Assembly: GCF_015712165.1 (NCBI RefSeq)
Contig: NZ_JADPZX010000002.1
Coordinates: 372,001-436,000 of the forward strand
Direction: 5' to 3'
DNA length: 64,000 nucleotides
Source of the DNA: Streptomyces spinoverrucosus
Lineage (GTDB): Bacteria; Actinomycetota; Actinomycetes; Streptomycetales; Streptomycetaceae
Position numbers and translations under genes: made by a program
Part shown: positions 26,032 to 35,033 of the stretch, piece after piece
How positions within the stretch are numbered: position 1 is the stretch's first letter
Layout: each line of letters opens with the position of its first letter
Notes under the pieces: generated by a model
Databases searched by the model: none
What the model was told of the DNA's origin: nothing
Seen by the model: only the letters and a program-made list of their open reading frames with translations

Positions 26032-26637
26032 TCAGCTCACGGAGTCGAGTAGCCGGGCGGTGTGCATCCGTCCGGCGTACTCGACGAGGCGGATCAGCAC
26101 CTCCTTCCCCGAGTCCTTGTCGCGCGCGTCGCAGAGCACGACCGGCGTTCCCTGGTCAAGGTCCAGGGCGCGGCAGACGTCCTGGGCGCCGTAGGTGCGG
26201 GCGCCGGCGAAGCAGTTGACGGCCACCACGAATGGGATGTGCCGGTGCTCGAAGTAGTCCACCGCTGGGAAGCAGTCCTCCAGGCGCCGGGTGTCGGCCA
26301 GGACGACCGCGCCCAGCGCTCCCTGCGACAGCTCGTCCCAGAGGAACCAGAAGCGGTCCTGTCCCGGCGTACCGAACAGGTAGAGGGAGAGACCGGAGCG
26401 GATGGTGATGCGGCCGAAGTCCATGGCGACCGTCGTCGTGACCTTGCGGTCCACGCCGTCGGTGTCGTCCACCAACTGACCGGCCTCGCTCAGCAGTTCC
26501 TCGGTGCGCAGCGGCCTGATCTCACTGACCGCGCCCACCAGGGTGGTCTTGCCCACGCCGAATCCGCCGGCGACCAGTATCTTCAACGCCAGGGCGGTGG
26601 TCTCGCCCTCGGTGGCGTCGGACGTCTCGGAGACCAT
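26032..26637 (-). CDS. cvnD: Conservon small GTPase (CvnD)
   Basis: 201 residues. P-loop KILVAGGFGVGKTTLVGAVS at about residues 19-38, switch region TTTVAMDFGRI, a G3-like LFGTPGQDRFWFLW, and VVAVNCFAGA at the NKxD position, as usual for this MglA-related family. It would cycle nucleotide under control of the kinase and Roadblock partners. It is the fourth gene of the conservon, but 237 bp separate it from cvnC, where conservon genes normally nearly overlap. Confidence 0.92.
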   Translation of the reverse strand: MVSETSDATEGETTALALKILVAGGFGVGKTTLVGAVSEIRPLRTEELLSEAGQLVDDTDGVDRKVTTTVAMDFGRITIRSGLSLYLFGTPGQDRFWFLWDELSQGALGAVVLADTRRLEDCFPAVDYFEHRHIPFVVAVNCFAGARTYGAQDVCRALDLDQGTPVVLCDARDKDSGKEVLIRLVEYAGRMHTARLLDSVS

Positions 26638-26874
26638 CGATCACTTCTCTCGGGAGTGCCGGCAAGGGTCGACGTCGGTACGCGCGTGCCACGCCCGGGC
26701 ACGGCGTCCGCGCACGGCTTCGGTGCACGTGTGCGAAGTCAGCATCATGACAACGGCCCGTCCCCCAAGGGTGATGGGACCGCTCTTTGTCCGATGTGAC
26801 CGACTCGGGTCTGTTTCGGGCCCACAATCCGGCGCAAGTCGTCGGTCTACGCGCGGGGTGTCGTGAACGTTCAT
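26638..26874. other. Unusually long cvnC-cvnD gap
   Basis: 237 bp between the cvnC stop and the cvnD start. A 77-codon minus-strand frame here (26641-26874) has Arg/His/Thr-rich, non-family sequence and no convincing ribosome binding site, so it was not called. The gap may hold a separate cvnD promoter; nothing definite was identified. Confidence 0.4.
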
Positions 26875-27288
26875 CTACAGCGCCCGCAGTCCGTCGATGA
26901 CCTCGCGCAGAATCCGTTCGTCGGGCAGCTGTGCGGGGGGTACGGGACGACTGACCGTGACGCAGCCGAGTTCCAGGAGGTCGCCGAGGAGTACCCGGAC
27001 GACGCCGACGGGGAGGTCTGCGCCCGCGGCGAGTTCGGCGACCGACTGGGTTTCGATCCGGCACAGGTCGATGAGGGCCCGGTGCTCGGGGCCGAGCATG
27101 GGGTCGCCATCGAGTTGGGGCGCGCCCGGGTCGAGGGTGACCAGGGCGATGAGGTCGAAGCGCACCCCGGTGGGGCCGGGTTTGGTGCGGCCGCCCGTCA
27201 TGGCGTAGGGCCGGACGAGTGGGCCGGCCTCGCCGTCGTACCACTGGCTGCCCTGCTCGTGCGGGCCGCCCTTGATGTCCTCGGTCAT
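26875..27288 (-). CDS. cvnC: DUF742 family conservon protein (CvnC)
   Basis: 137 residues with the DUF742 pattern: LVRPYAMTGGRTKPG, FDLIALVTLDP, EHRALIDLCRIETQSVAELA and GVVRVLLGDLLELGCVTVSR, a winged-helix-like domain. Third gene of the conservon, 22 bp after cvnB. Probably a regulatory partner in the membrane-associated CvnA-D complex. Confidence 0.92.
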   Translation of the reverse strand: MTEDIKGGPHEQGSQWYDGEAGPLVRPYAMTGGRTKPGPTGVRFDLIALVTLDPGAPQLDGDPMLGPEHRALIDLCRIETQSVAELAAGADLPVGVVRVLLGDLLELGCVTVSRPVPPAQLPDERILREVIDGLRAL

Positions 27289-27310
27289 CTGTACGGACCG
27301 CCTTCTCGCC

Positions 27311-27748
27311 TCATCCGGCGGCCGGCGGCCGCGCGCTCATGCGCGGCGCCGTGTACAGGTGCTCGCCGACGCGCTTGACCAGCCGTGCCATCTCGTACGC
27401 CACCAGGCCTATGTCGGCGGTGACGGCGGTGAGGACGGCCAGGCAGGAGCCGTCGCCGGCGGCAGCCACGAACAGGAACGCGTCGTCCATCTCCACCATG
27501 GTCTGGCGCACGCCGCCGGCGCCGAAGTGCCGGCCGGCGCCCTTGGCCAGGCTGTGGAAGCCGGAGGCGACGGCGGCGAGGTGTTCGGCGTCCTCACGGC
27601 CGAGGCCGGTCGAGGCGCCCACGGCGAGTCCGTCGGTGGAGAGCACCACGGCGTGCCGTACCTCGTTCACGCGCAGCACCAAGTCGTCCAGCAGCCAGTC
27701 GAGTTCGCCGGACCGCTGGGCCGCTCTCATGCCGGGGTCCTGGATCAT
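27311..27748 (-). CDS. cvnB: Roadblock/LC7 domain conservon protein (CvnB)
   Basis: 145 residues. Roadblock fold with LDWLLDDLVLRVNEVRHAVV, STDGLAVGASTGLGREDAEH and GFHSLAKGAGRHFGAGGVRQ. Its start overlaps the cvnA stop by 4 bp, indicating translational coupling. A near-duplicate lies at 25082-25492. Confidence 0.93.
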   Translation of the reverse strand: MIQDPGMRAAQRSGELDWLLDDLVLRVNEVRHAVVLSTDGLAVGASTGLGREDAEHLAAVASGFHSLAKGAGRHFGAGGVRQTMVEMDDAFLFVAAAGDGSCLAVLTAVTADIGLVAYEMARLVKRVGEHLYTAPRMSARPPAAG

Positions 27749-30258
27749 GCCGGGGCTCCTTCACTGCTGTCACTGCCGTCTGCGGGGTCGGGGGTGGCGC
27801 CGCGGCCGGGTTGGCGGCCGCCGCCGCGCGCCCATCCGGCGCGGTAGGCCGCCATGCGGTCGCGTACGAGTTCGGGGGTGCGCTGGTCGTCGTTCCGGGG
27901 GGCGGACGGCTGCGCCGTGTCCGCGGGGCGCCGCTCGCGCAGTTGGGGTGCGAGGCTGGCCTGTCGTACCCGACGGGGCAGGTCTTCTGAGCCTTCGGCA
28001 GGTTCGACAGGACGGTGCAGGCGCAAGGTGGCGACTCCGGGAGGCGGGGTTTCGGGGCCGGCCTGCGTGGCGGCCGGGACGGGGGCCACCAGGGCGGGCC
28101 GGTCGCCTGGGGTGGGGACGGCCTCCTGAGGGAGGGGGCCGCCGGGCACGCGCGCGTACTCGTGTTCCGGGTCCGCCGCCTTGTCGCGGGAACGTTCCGG
28201 CACGCCACTGTGCAGCAGGGCGGTGGGCAGCAGGACGACCGCGGTGGTGCCGCCGTAGGGGGAGGTGCGCAGGTGCACCTTGATGTCGTGGCGTGCCGCG
28301 AGCCTGCTGACGACGAAGAGGCCGAGCCGGTCGCTGTCGAACAGGTCGAGAGTTTCGGACTGGACGATACGGCGGTTGGCTTCGGCGAGGGTCTCCTTGC
28401 CCATGCCCAGGCCGCGGTCCTCGACCTCGATGGCGTATCCGTTACCGACGGGCTCCCCGGTGACGCGTACGCGCGTGTGCGGGGGCGAGAACTGGGCGGC
28501 GTTCTCGACGAGCTCGGCCAGCAGATGGGTGAGGTCGGCGACGGCGGCGCCGATGACGAGGGCTTCGGGGAGCTGTCGTACCTCCACGCGCGCGTAGTCC
28601 TCGATTTCGGAGACGGCCGCGCGGACCACGTTGGTCAGGGAGACCGGCATGCGCCAGGCTCGGCCGGGGGCCGCGCCGGAGAGGATGATCAGGCTCTCTG
28701 CGTGGCGCCGCATCCGGGTGGTGAGGTGGTCGAGCCGGAACAGGTCGCTCAGTTCGTTCGGATCGTCGGAGCGGCGTTCCATGCTGTCCAGGAGGCTCAG
28801 CTGGCGGTGGACGAGGATCTGGCTGCGGCGGGCGAGGTTGACGAAGACGCCGGAGATTCCGCTGGCGAGTTCGGCACGCTCCACGGCGGCGCGCAGCGCG
28901 GCCCGGTGCACGGTGCCGAGAGCTTCGGCGACCTGGCCGACCTCGTCCTCGGCGGGCGGCCCGGGCGGGGCCTCGGCCCGCACGTCGATCTCCTCGCCCG
29001 CGCGCAGTTTCCGCATGGCTTCGGGGAGTTTGCGGCGGGCGATCTCGAGGGCGCCGTTGCGCAGGCTGACCAGTTCGACGACGAGGCCGCGTCCGATGCG
29101 TACGGAGATGACAAGGGACGCGGCGACGGCGGCCAGGCCGAGCAGAACGGCGGCGCCCGCCGGGGTGAGCAGACCTCGGGTGAACGGGTCGGCCCGGTCG
29201 GCCACCCCCTGGGCGGCGTTCTGCTCGATGGCGCGTATGCCGCCCTGCACGCGCGCGTGTGCGGGGTCCCAGGCTGTTTCGGGCGCGGCCTTGATCGCCC
29301 CGGATCCCGGGCGGCCGGTCAGGACCTTGTCCTCGATGGAGACCACGGCGGCGTAGTCGCCGCCCTCGGCGAGGTTCCGCCAGGCGGCGCGCTCGTCGCC
29401 GCGCAGGTCGGTGACGGCGGCCTCGGTGATGGCCCGACGGGTGTCGACCGCGCCGGTGAACAGCCGCAGCCGCTCGCCGTCGAGGCCACCCGCGAGGCGC
29501 GCGCTCGACAGCAGTACGTCCTCCTGGGCCAGGGCCTCTCCCGCGCGGGAGAACTCCAGCAGTACGCGTGCGTCGGAGCCGAGTTCGGCGTCCTGGATAC
29601 CGGTGAGGGCGCCGCCCACGCCGAAGGCCGTGGAGATGGTCTTCGTGTACCGCTCGTACGCCTCGTCCCATCCGGCGCGTCGGTCCAGTACGTCGGTCCG
29701 CAGCGACCGCAGTCGCTCGGTGCCGGTGACGAAGGTTTCCAGCCGCTGGGCGACTCCCGCGGGCAGTTCCTGTCCGTCGGCGACGGTGTTGCGGTCGCCG
29801 AGCCGCAGTTTCGCCACCGCCCGGTCCGTGCTTTCGGCGAGGCGCTCAAGGTCGGCGCCGGCCTCGGTGGAGGGTTCGGTGGCGTGCCGTACGGCGGCGA
29901 CCCGCTCGGCCTGGAGTGCGGCCACGGTGGCCGCTACGGGAGCGCGGACGTCGGAGTCCACGCGCTGCAACTGCCGCAGCCTGGCGATGTCCTGGACGGT
30001 GCTGACAGTGGCGTACGCCCACAGGGCCAGCAGCGACACGACGGGCACCATCAGCAGGCAGACGATCTTGGCGCGCACGGTGCGCGGACGGATGTGCCAG
30101 TGCTGCCCCGCGCGCGTGGGTCCCTCTGTCGTATCCGCGCCCGACGTGTCCTGCGGGCCTTCGTCGGCCGGTGGTCCGGCGTGGGCGCGGCGGCCGCGCG
30201 CGGGGGGTGGGGACGGCGCCTCGGCGCCTGTGCCGGGGTTCCTACGGGGTGTACGCAT
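27745..30258 (-). CDS. cvnA: Conservon sensor kinase with NIT domain (CvnA)
   Basis: 837 residues. Cytoplasmic Pro/Gly-rich N-terminus, membrane helix at about 62-85 (IVCLLMVPVVSLLALWAYAT), a large extracytoplasmic helical nitrate/nitrite-sensing-type (NIT) region to about 350, a second helix LLGLAAVAASLVISVRIG, then a HAMP-like linker and a catalytic domain with N-box LLAELVENAAQFSPP and G-box VEDRGLGMGKETL. The kinase lacks an obvious phospho-acceptor H-box; RLDHLTTRMRRHAESLI occupies that place, as in other conservon kinases. The C-terminal tail (about 700-837) is Pro-rich. First gene of the conservon, 47 bp downstream of the MHYT gene. Confidence 0.92.
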   Translation of the reverse strand: MRTPRRNPGTGAEAPSPPPARGRRAHAGPPADEGPQDTSGADTTEGPTRAGQHWHIRPRTVRAKIVCLLMVPVVSLLALWAYATVSTVQDIARLRQLQRVDSDVRAPVAATVAALQAERVAAVRHATEPSTEAGADLERLAESTDRAVAKLRLGDRNTVADGQELPAGVAQRLETFVTGTERLRSLRTDVLDRRAGWDEAYERYTKTISTAFGVGGALTGIQDAELGSDARVLLEFSRAGEALAQEDVLLSSARLAGGLDGERLRLFTGAVDTRRAITEAAVTDLRGDERAAWRNLAEGGDYAAVVSIEDKVLTGRPGSGAIKAAPETAWDPAHARVQGGIRAIEQNAAQGVADRADPFTRGLLTPAGAAVLLGLAAVAASLVISVRIGRGLVVELVSLRNGALEIARRKLPEAMRKLRAGEEIDVRAEAPPGPPAEDEVGQVAEALGTVHRAALRAAVERAELASGISGVFVNLARRSQILVHRQLSLLDSMERRSDDPNELSDLFRLDHLTTRMRRHAESLIILSGAAPGRAWRMPVSLTNVVRAAVSEIEDYARVEVRQLPEALVIGAAVADLTHLLAELVENAAQFSPPHTRVRVTGEPVGNGYAIEVEDRGLGMGKETLAEANRRIVQSETLDLFDSDRLGLFVVSRLAARHDIKVHLRTSPYGGTTAVVLLPTALLHSGVPERSRDKAADPEHEYARVPGGPLPQEAVPTPGDRPALVAPVPAATQAGPETPPPGVATLRLHRPVEPAEGSEDLPRRVRQASLAPQLRERRPADTAQPSAPRNDDQRTPELVRDRMAAYRAGWARGGGRQPGRGATPDPADGSDSSEGAPA

Positions 30259-30305
30259 GGCCTCCTCGCTCGGAAGGGGTTCGGGGGCGTGCCGGTGCGG
30301 CGCCG

Positions 30306-31079
30306 TCAGTGCGCGGCGCTCTCGACGGGCCGCTGGGCCGATGCTGATGCCTCACGCTCCCCCGCCGTCGGCGACAGCGCCACGAAGGCGGAGGTCAGGA
30401 AGAGATAGGACCCGAGGCCGACGGCGAGGGGGAAGACGAACTGCATCGCCGTGGCCCCGGGCAGGACCTCGCCGGAGGGCGTGACCTGCACGCGCACCGC
30501 GAACATCCCGGTGTAGTGCATGCTGCTCACGGCCACACCCATGACGAGGGAGGCGACGGTGACCGCGACGGGCGACTTGATGTTGAGCGCCGCCCACAGG
30601 GCCGCGGTCGCCGCGACGACGGCGATCACGACCGAGAGGGCGACACGCATCGGGTCGTACGTCACGTCACCGTGCAGGCGTACCGCCGCCATGCCCAGGT
30701 AGTGCATGCTCGCGACGCCCAGCCCGGTGGTGAGGCCGCCGAGGAGCAGCGCGCGGGCCCGGTCTCGGCCGTAGCCGACCGCGAAGACGCCGGCGCAGAC
30801 GACGATCATGGCCACGAGGAGGCTGAGGACGGTGAGCGGTACGTCGTAGCGGATCTCGGTGCCGCTGACGCTGAAGCCGAGCATGGCCACGAAGTGCATG
30901 GTCCAGATGCCGGTGCCGATGGCCGATGCGGCTGTGATCAGCCAGTTGCGACGCGAGCGGCCGGTGGCGCCCAGCGCGCGGACCGTGCAGCGCAGGCCCA
31001 GTGCGGCGCCTGTGCAGGCCATGACGTACGACAGTACGGGGGTCAGCCAGCCGAAGGCGGCGTGGTCCAGGTGTCCCAT
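30306..31079 (-). CDS. MHYT-domain integral membrane sensor
   Basis: 257 residues, about seven membrane helices. Three MHYT-type motifs lie near the outer ends of helices: TMHFVAM, SMHYLGM and SMHYTGM. The domain is proposed to bind copper and sense O2, CO or NO. No GGDEF, EAL or kinase output domain is attached, so it must signal through a partner. It is directly upstream of, and co-oriented with, the NIT-type conservon kinase gene, suggesting a functional link (inference). Confidence 0.88.
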   Translation of the reverse strand: MGHLDHAAFGWLTPVLSYVMACTGAALGLRCTVRALGATGRSRRNWLITAASAIGTGIWTMHFVAMLGFSVSGTEIRYDVPLTVLSLLVAMIVVCAGVFAVGYGRDRARALLLGGLTTGLGVASMHYLGMAAVRLHGDVTYDPMRVALSVVIAVVAATAALWAALNIKSPVAVTVASLVMGVAVSSMHYTGMFAVRVQVTPSGEVLPGATAMQFVFPLAVGLGSYLFLTSAFVALSPTAGEREASASAQRPVESAAH

Positions 31080-31222
31080 GGCCCCGGGACGCTAGCCGGG
31101 GCACGGGAGCACAAAGGGGGCGCATTTCGAAAGGTGCTGGAATATGACGCAGATATGTACCTGAACGATCGCGTCCCGCTCGAACATGTGCGCCGGGGCG
31201 TCCTCCGTGCCAGTGAGGGATC

Positions 31223-31831
31223 ATGCCGAACATGAGCGACGACCGTACGCACGTCCAGGAGTTCTTCACGGCCCGCGCGGCCGACTGGGACAGCCGGTTC
31301 CCCGACGACGGCCCCGCCTACGCGGCCGCGGTCGCCGAGCTCGGCCTGCGGGAGGGCGATCGCGTCCTCGACGCCGGCTGTGGCACCGGGCGTGCCCTGC
31401 CGCCGCTGCGTGCGGCCGTGGGCGCCTCTGGAGTGGTCCTAGGGGCCGATCTGACCCCCGCCATGCTGCAGGCCGCCGTACGGGCCGGACGGGACCGTGA
31501 CGGGCAGTTGCTGCTTGCGGACGTGGCGGCGCTGCCGCTGCGCTCGGATTCGCTCGACGCGGTCTTCGCGGCCGGTCTGATCGCCCATCTGTCCAACCCG
31601 GCGGAGAACCTGCGGGAGTTGGCGCGCGTGGTGCGCCCCCGCGGCGGGCTCGCCCTCTTCCATCCGATCGGCCGCGCGGCGCTCGCCGCCCGCCAGGGAC
31701 GGCAGATCACCGCGGACGACCTGCGCGCGGAGCCCAACCTCCGGCCGCTGCTTGCCGGTTCGGGGTGGACCCTGACGTCATACGTCGACGAGGACGACCG
31801 CTTCCTCGCCCTGGCCGTCCGGGACAGCTGA
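31223..31831 (+). CDS. Class I SAM-dependent methyltransferase
   Basis: About 200 residues. SAM motif I VLDAGCGTGRALPPLRAAVG, motif II GADLTPAMLQAAVRAGRD, motif III-like LLADVAALPLRSDSLDAVFA and ELARVVRPRGGLALFHPIG. The substrate is unknown. Two starts are possible: ATG 31223 (GAGGGA too close) or ATG 31232, giving MSDDRTHVQEFFTARAADWD as in relatives; the latter is likelier. Divergent from the MHYT gene. Confidence 0.85.
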   Translation: MPNMSDDRTHVQEFFTARAADWDSRFPDDGPAYAAAVAELGLREGDRVLDAGCGTGRALPPLRAAVGASGVVLGADLTPAMLQAAVRAGRDRDGQLLLADVAALPLRSDSLDAVFAAGLIAHLSNPAENLRELARVVRPRGGLALFHPIGRAALAARQGRQITADDLRAEPNLRPLLAGSGWTLTSYVDEDDRFLALAVRDS

Positions 31832-31938
31832 CCGGTCCCGGTGCTTCACCGCGCCTTCCCCCTTCTGCCGCCGCAGCTCCAACTCTACGTTGAGTAGCAG
31901 CGGGTGAGCGATCGGCGAGAGAAGCGACGAGGGGGAGG

Positions 31939-32243
31939 GTGATCACTGTGTTCGACAGGGTTCGCAAGGTCTGGGCCGGGTTCCGTGCTGCCGCGCGCGT
32001 GGAGCGGAAGGCCGGTCCGGACCGGCGTCCGCACAACCTGTTCGAAGCCGCCGCCGCGTACGTGTCGGCGTGCGCGGAGGACGATCAGGAGCGCATCGAC
32101 GAGGCGGCGGGGTGGGTGTCTCCGGAGGCGTTGTCGTTCGGGTGAACGAGCTGGCGTGCCGGGCCGTCATCGCGCTGGCGCGGGAGCGCGACGAGTCACC
32201 GAGGACTGTGGCGCGCACTCTGCTGGGGTTGCCGACGGCCTGA
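31939..32243 (+). pseudogene. Small hypothetical protein split by a probable frameshift
   Basis: GTG 31939 (or 31948) begins FDRVRKVWAGFRAAARVERK, continues HNLFEAAAAYVSACAEDDQE and stops at 32145 after SPEALSFG. Sequence with the same coding character continues in the next frame from GTG 32142: VNELACRAVIALARERDESP to LLGLPTA, stop 32241-32243. Adding one G to the GGG at 32140-32142 joins the two parts as one protein of about 100 residues. Alternatively the GTGA overlap is a genuine start-stop coupling of two tiny ORFs. Family not recognised. Confidence 0.55.
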
Positions 32244-32282
32244 GGCGCGGGCGACGGGGTGGCCGCTTCGACCGCATTCGAC

Positions 32283-32319
32283 CGGACAGGCGGTGGTCCT
32301 CTCGGCTCCGTCCTGTCCG
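32283..32319 (+). terminator. Inverted repeat, possible terminator
   Basis: CGGACAGG (32283-32290) and CCTGTCCG (32312-32319) form a perfect 8-bp stem with a 21-nt loop in the 171-bp gap before the next gene. No U tract follows, so termination is a possibility only. Confidence 0.4.
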
Positions 32320-32414
32320 ACAACCGCAGGTCCGGGTGGTCCACGGAGTCGTGACAAGGGGCTTCCGGTCGCACTAGGGTGCGCGCCGTTGGAGGAACCC
32401 CTGGGGAGGCTGGG

Positions 32415-33239
32415 ATGGCTGGGACGGAAGAGGAAGCCGTCGCCGCCGCGGACGACGCGCTCTATGTGCTCACGGCGGTGCTGCTGACGCCGGCGCAGTT
32501 CCCGAGCGTGCTGGGCGACGACTACCCGGAGGCCTGTTCGGCGCTGGGTCTCGCGCCCCTGGCCGACGGGTACGGCCTGGTGCTCGGGCAGGACGGCGAG
32601 GGCGCGCGGTGGACGGTCGTCACCGACGACGTGTCGCTGGTCGCGGTCGCCATCGCCTCCTGGGACTGCGGCATGGAGTACGACCTGTCGCCGGACGAGC
32701 GCTCCGTGGTCGCCGCCCTGCCGGGCTGGCCGCTGGCGGTCGCCGTCGCGGCTCCAGGGGTGCCCGCGCCGCACGATCCGGATCCCGAGGTGGCGGGCTG
32801 CCCGCCGCTGTCGCCGCCGGACACCACCGGCTGGGGATCGGCCCAGCGCCGACTGGGAGCGGACGAGATAGCGGTGCAGTGGACGTTGTGGCGGGAGCAG
32901 GTGAACGACGAGGACTTGGCGCGCCCCAAGGCCGACTCCGAGCCGACCGGGGACGCGGAGGTGGGCCCGGAGCGCAGTGTGGTCCGGCGTGTCCTCGCGG
33001 AGGCCCACGCGTACGTGGAGACGCCGCCGCCCCTGGGTCGCGTCAGGTCGTCGTTCGCGCCGGGCGACGCCCGGACGCTGCGTGCGGACGGGCCGGGCTG
33101 GTCGCTGGTGGCGCGGACCGACGACATGGCGTTCGTGCTGCTCGACGAGAAGCCGGGCGAGGTTCTGCCGGTGGGCCGGGGCCCCAAGCTGCCGGGCTTG
33201 CTGGAGGCGCTCGACAAGATGGCGGTGCGGCCGAGCTGA
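32415..33239 (+). CDS. Hypothetical protein
   Basis: 274 residues; start ATG 32415 with GGGGAGG upstream. No signal peptide or membrane helix. The composition is acidic and Pro-rich in the middle. N-terminal ADDALYVLTAVLLTPAQFPS and a segment WTVVTDDVSLVAVAIASWDC alternate helix and strand; the C-terminal GPGWSLVARTDDMAFVLLDE is a beta-rich block. I do not recognise the family. Third-position GC supports coding in this frame. It has no obvious partner gene. Confidence 0.75.
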   Translation: MAGTEEEAVAAADDALYVLTAVLLTPAQFPSVLGDDYPEACSALGLAPLADGYGLVLGQDGEGARWTVVTDDVSLVAVAIASWDCGMEYDLSPDERSVVAALPGWPLAVAVAAPGVPAPHDPDPEVAGCPPLSPPDTTGWGSAQRRLGADEIAVQWTLWREQVNDEDLARPKADSEPTGDAEVGPERSVVRRVLAEAHAYVETPPPLGRVRSSFAPGDARTLRADGPGWSLVARTDDMAFVLLDEKPGEVLPVGRGPKLPGLLEALDKMAVRPS

Positions 33240-33457
33240 GGCGGGCCGACGGTCACTGGGCCTCCTGATCCGGACGTCGTGCCGAACTATGTGGTCCCTT
33301 GAGGAACAAGGGACTCACGACCTGTGTCGGCCCCCTATGCGTCGGCTGTACGGCATGTGGTGCCACTCCATGGAAGACACGCAGCGCCCGCCACACGATG
33401 GGGCAGCCCTCGGCTCGGCCCCGCGCCGTGCCCTGTCGTATCGCCCTGGAGGCCCGC

Positions 33458-34849
33458 ATGCGTCCGTCCCCCGGCGTCCCCCTGCTCACCGCCGCTCTGC
33501 TGGCCGCGGCCCTCACGGGGCCGACCCCGGCCGCCGCCGAGGGAATCGGCGCTGCCCACTGTGCGCGTCAGGACCGCGTGCGGGTGCCGGGCGCGGCGTT
33601 CCAGCAGACAGTCTGTCTCGACGATCTGACCACCGCGGGCCTCGCCGGTACGCCCCACACCGACCTGACCGACCAGGCGGGGCTGACGGCCCAGGCCACC
33701 CGTACCCCGTCCGGGGTGCCGGGCGTGCAGATCGACGGCTACTTCCCTGACTCGTCGAGGTCCAACGCCACGCACGGCTGGCGGCACGACGCGCAGTTCG
33801 TGATCCGGTTGCCGGACCGCTGGAACGGGGGCCTCGTCGTCACCGGGGCACCGGGCACCCGCAGGCAGTACGCGACGGACAAGGCGATCTCCGACCGGGT
33901 GCTGGCCCAGGGCTACGCGTACGCCGCGACCGACAAGGGCAACACCGGCGCCGACTTCTACCGCGACGGCGACCGGCCCGGGGACGCGGTCGCCGAGTGG
34001 AACGCGCGGACCACCCAGCTCACCCGCGCGGCCCGCAAGGTCGTGGCCCAGCGTTACGGGCACGCCCCGCGCCGCACCTACATGACCGGCATCTCCAACG
34101 GCGGTTATCTGACGCGCTGGCAGCTGGAGAACCACCCGGAGTTGTACGACGGCGGGGTGGACTGGGAGGGCGCCCTCTGGACGGCGGACGGCCCGAATCT
34201 GCTCACCTCCCTGCCCACGGCGGTGGCGCGGACGTATGGCTCGGCGTCGGACGAGGACATGTACGCCGTGGGCTTCGCGCGTGGCTCGGAGTTCCTGTGG
34301 CCGTACCACGAGAAGGCGTACTGGGGTGTCACTCAGAAGACGTATCGCGCGGAGTTCGACCCGGCGTACGACCCCGACTGCCCCGGACCCTCTGCCGGGA
34401 CCACGCCCGAAGAGATCCTGGCACCCTGCGGGTCCGACGCAACCTACGACTACGCCTCGCGACCGGCCTCGGTCCATCGCGCCGTGGCCCGGGTGGCGCT
34501 GACCGGGCGCATCGGCAAGCCCCTGATCACGCTGCACGGGGACATGGACACGCTGCTGCCCAAGGCCGCGGACTCCGACGTGTACGCGCGCATGGTCGAC
34601 GCTCGGGGGCGAGGGCCGCTGCACCGCTACTACACGGTGCAGGGCGGCACGCATGTCGACGGGCTGTACGACACCCATCCCGACCGGCTGCGGCCGATCC
34701 TGCCCTGCTATCGATCGGCCTTCGACGCGCTGGTCGCGTGGGTGGAGCGAGGGACCCGGCCGCCCGCGGACCGGACCGTGGACCGGCCTGCGGGCGGGGA
34801 TGTGGTCGACTCGTGTGCGCTGGACGGTGGGGCCGCTCCGGTTCGGTAG
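33458..34849 (+). CDS. Secreted alpha/beta hydrolase (tannase / 3-hydroxybutyrate-oligomer hydrolase-like)
   Basis: 463 residues from ATG 33458 with CTGGAGG upstream. The signal peptide is MRPSPGVPLLTAALLAAALT through PAAA. Hydrolase features: RTYMTGISNGGYLTRWQLEN with nucleophile Ser in GISNGG, LITLHGDMDTLLP with the acid Asp, and YTVQGGTHVDGLYD with the catalytic His. WNGGLVVTGAPGTRRQYATD and YAATDKGNTG resemble the large-lid tannase/feruloyl esterase group. Extracellular esterase; substrate unknown. The frame upstream to 33299 has no signal sequence. Confidence 0.8.
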   Translation: MRPSPGVPLLTAALLAAALTGPTPAAAEGIGAAHCARQDRVRVPGAAFQQTVCLDDLTTAGLAGTPHTDLTDQAGLTAQATRTPSGVPGVQIDGYFPDSSRSNATHGWRHDAQFVIRLPDRWNGGLVVTGAPGTRRQYATDKAISDRVLAQGYAYAATDKGNTGADFYRDGDRPGDAVAEWNARTTQLTRAARKVVAQRYGHAPRRTYMTGISNGGYLTRWQLENHPELYDGGVDWEGALWTADGPNLLTSLPTAVARTYGSASDEDMYAVGFARGSEFLWPYHEKAYWGVTQKTYRAEFDPAYDPDCPGPSAGTTPEEILAPCGSDATYDYASRPASVHRAVARVALTGRIGKPLITLHGDMDTLLPKAADSDVYARMVDARGRGPLHRYYTVQGGTHVDGLYDTHPDRLRPILPCYRSAFDALVAWVERGTRPPADRTVDRPAGGDVVDSCALDGGAAPVR

Positions 34850-34853
34850 AGCG

Positions 34854-35033
34854 TCAGCGGCCGATTTCCTTGCGCGTGACCCGGCGCAGCCTGCGGCGCT
34901 GCGACGGGTCCAGCGCGAGATACGCGGCGGCCGGGACGCCCAGCACTATGAGCAGCGCCCACCACGGCAGCCAGATCAACAGGATGAGCCCGACCGCCAC
35001 ACCTCCTGCGGCGATCTTCGCGTTCTTCGACAT
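34854..35033 (-). CDS. Small two-helix membrane protein
   Basis: 59 residues; start ATG 35033 with strong AAGGAGGCG upstream. Two adjacent hydrophobic segments (AAGGVAVGLILLIWLPWW and ALLIVLGVPAAAYLAL) are followed by a basic tail, RRRLRRVTRKEIGR. Convergent with the esterase, 4 bp away. Function unknown. Confidence 0.7.
   Translation of the reverse strand: MSKNAKIAAGGVAVGLILLIWLPWWALLIVLGVPAAAYLALDPSQRRRLRRVTRKEIGR

Noticed and set aside
26641..26874. 77-codon minus-strand frame between cvnC and cvnD
   Set aside because: No ribosome binding site, no resemblance to conservon proteins, and Arg/His/Thr-rich composition typical of spurious frames.
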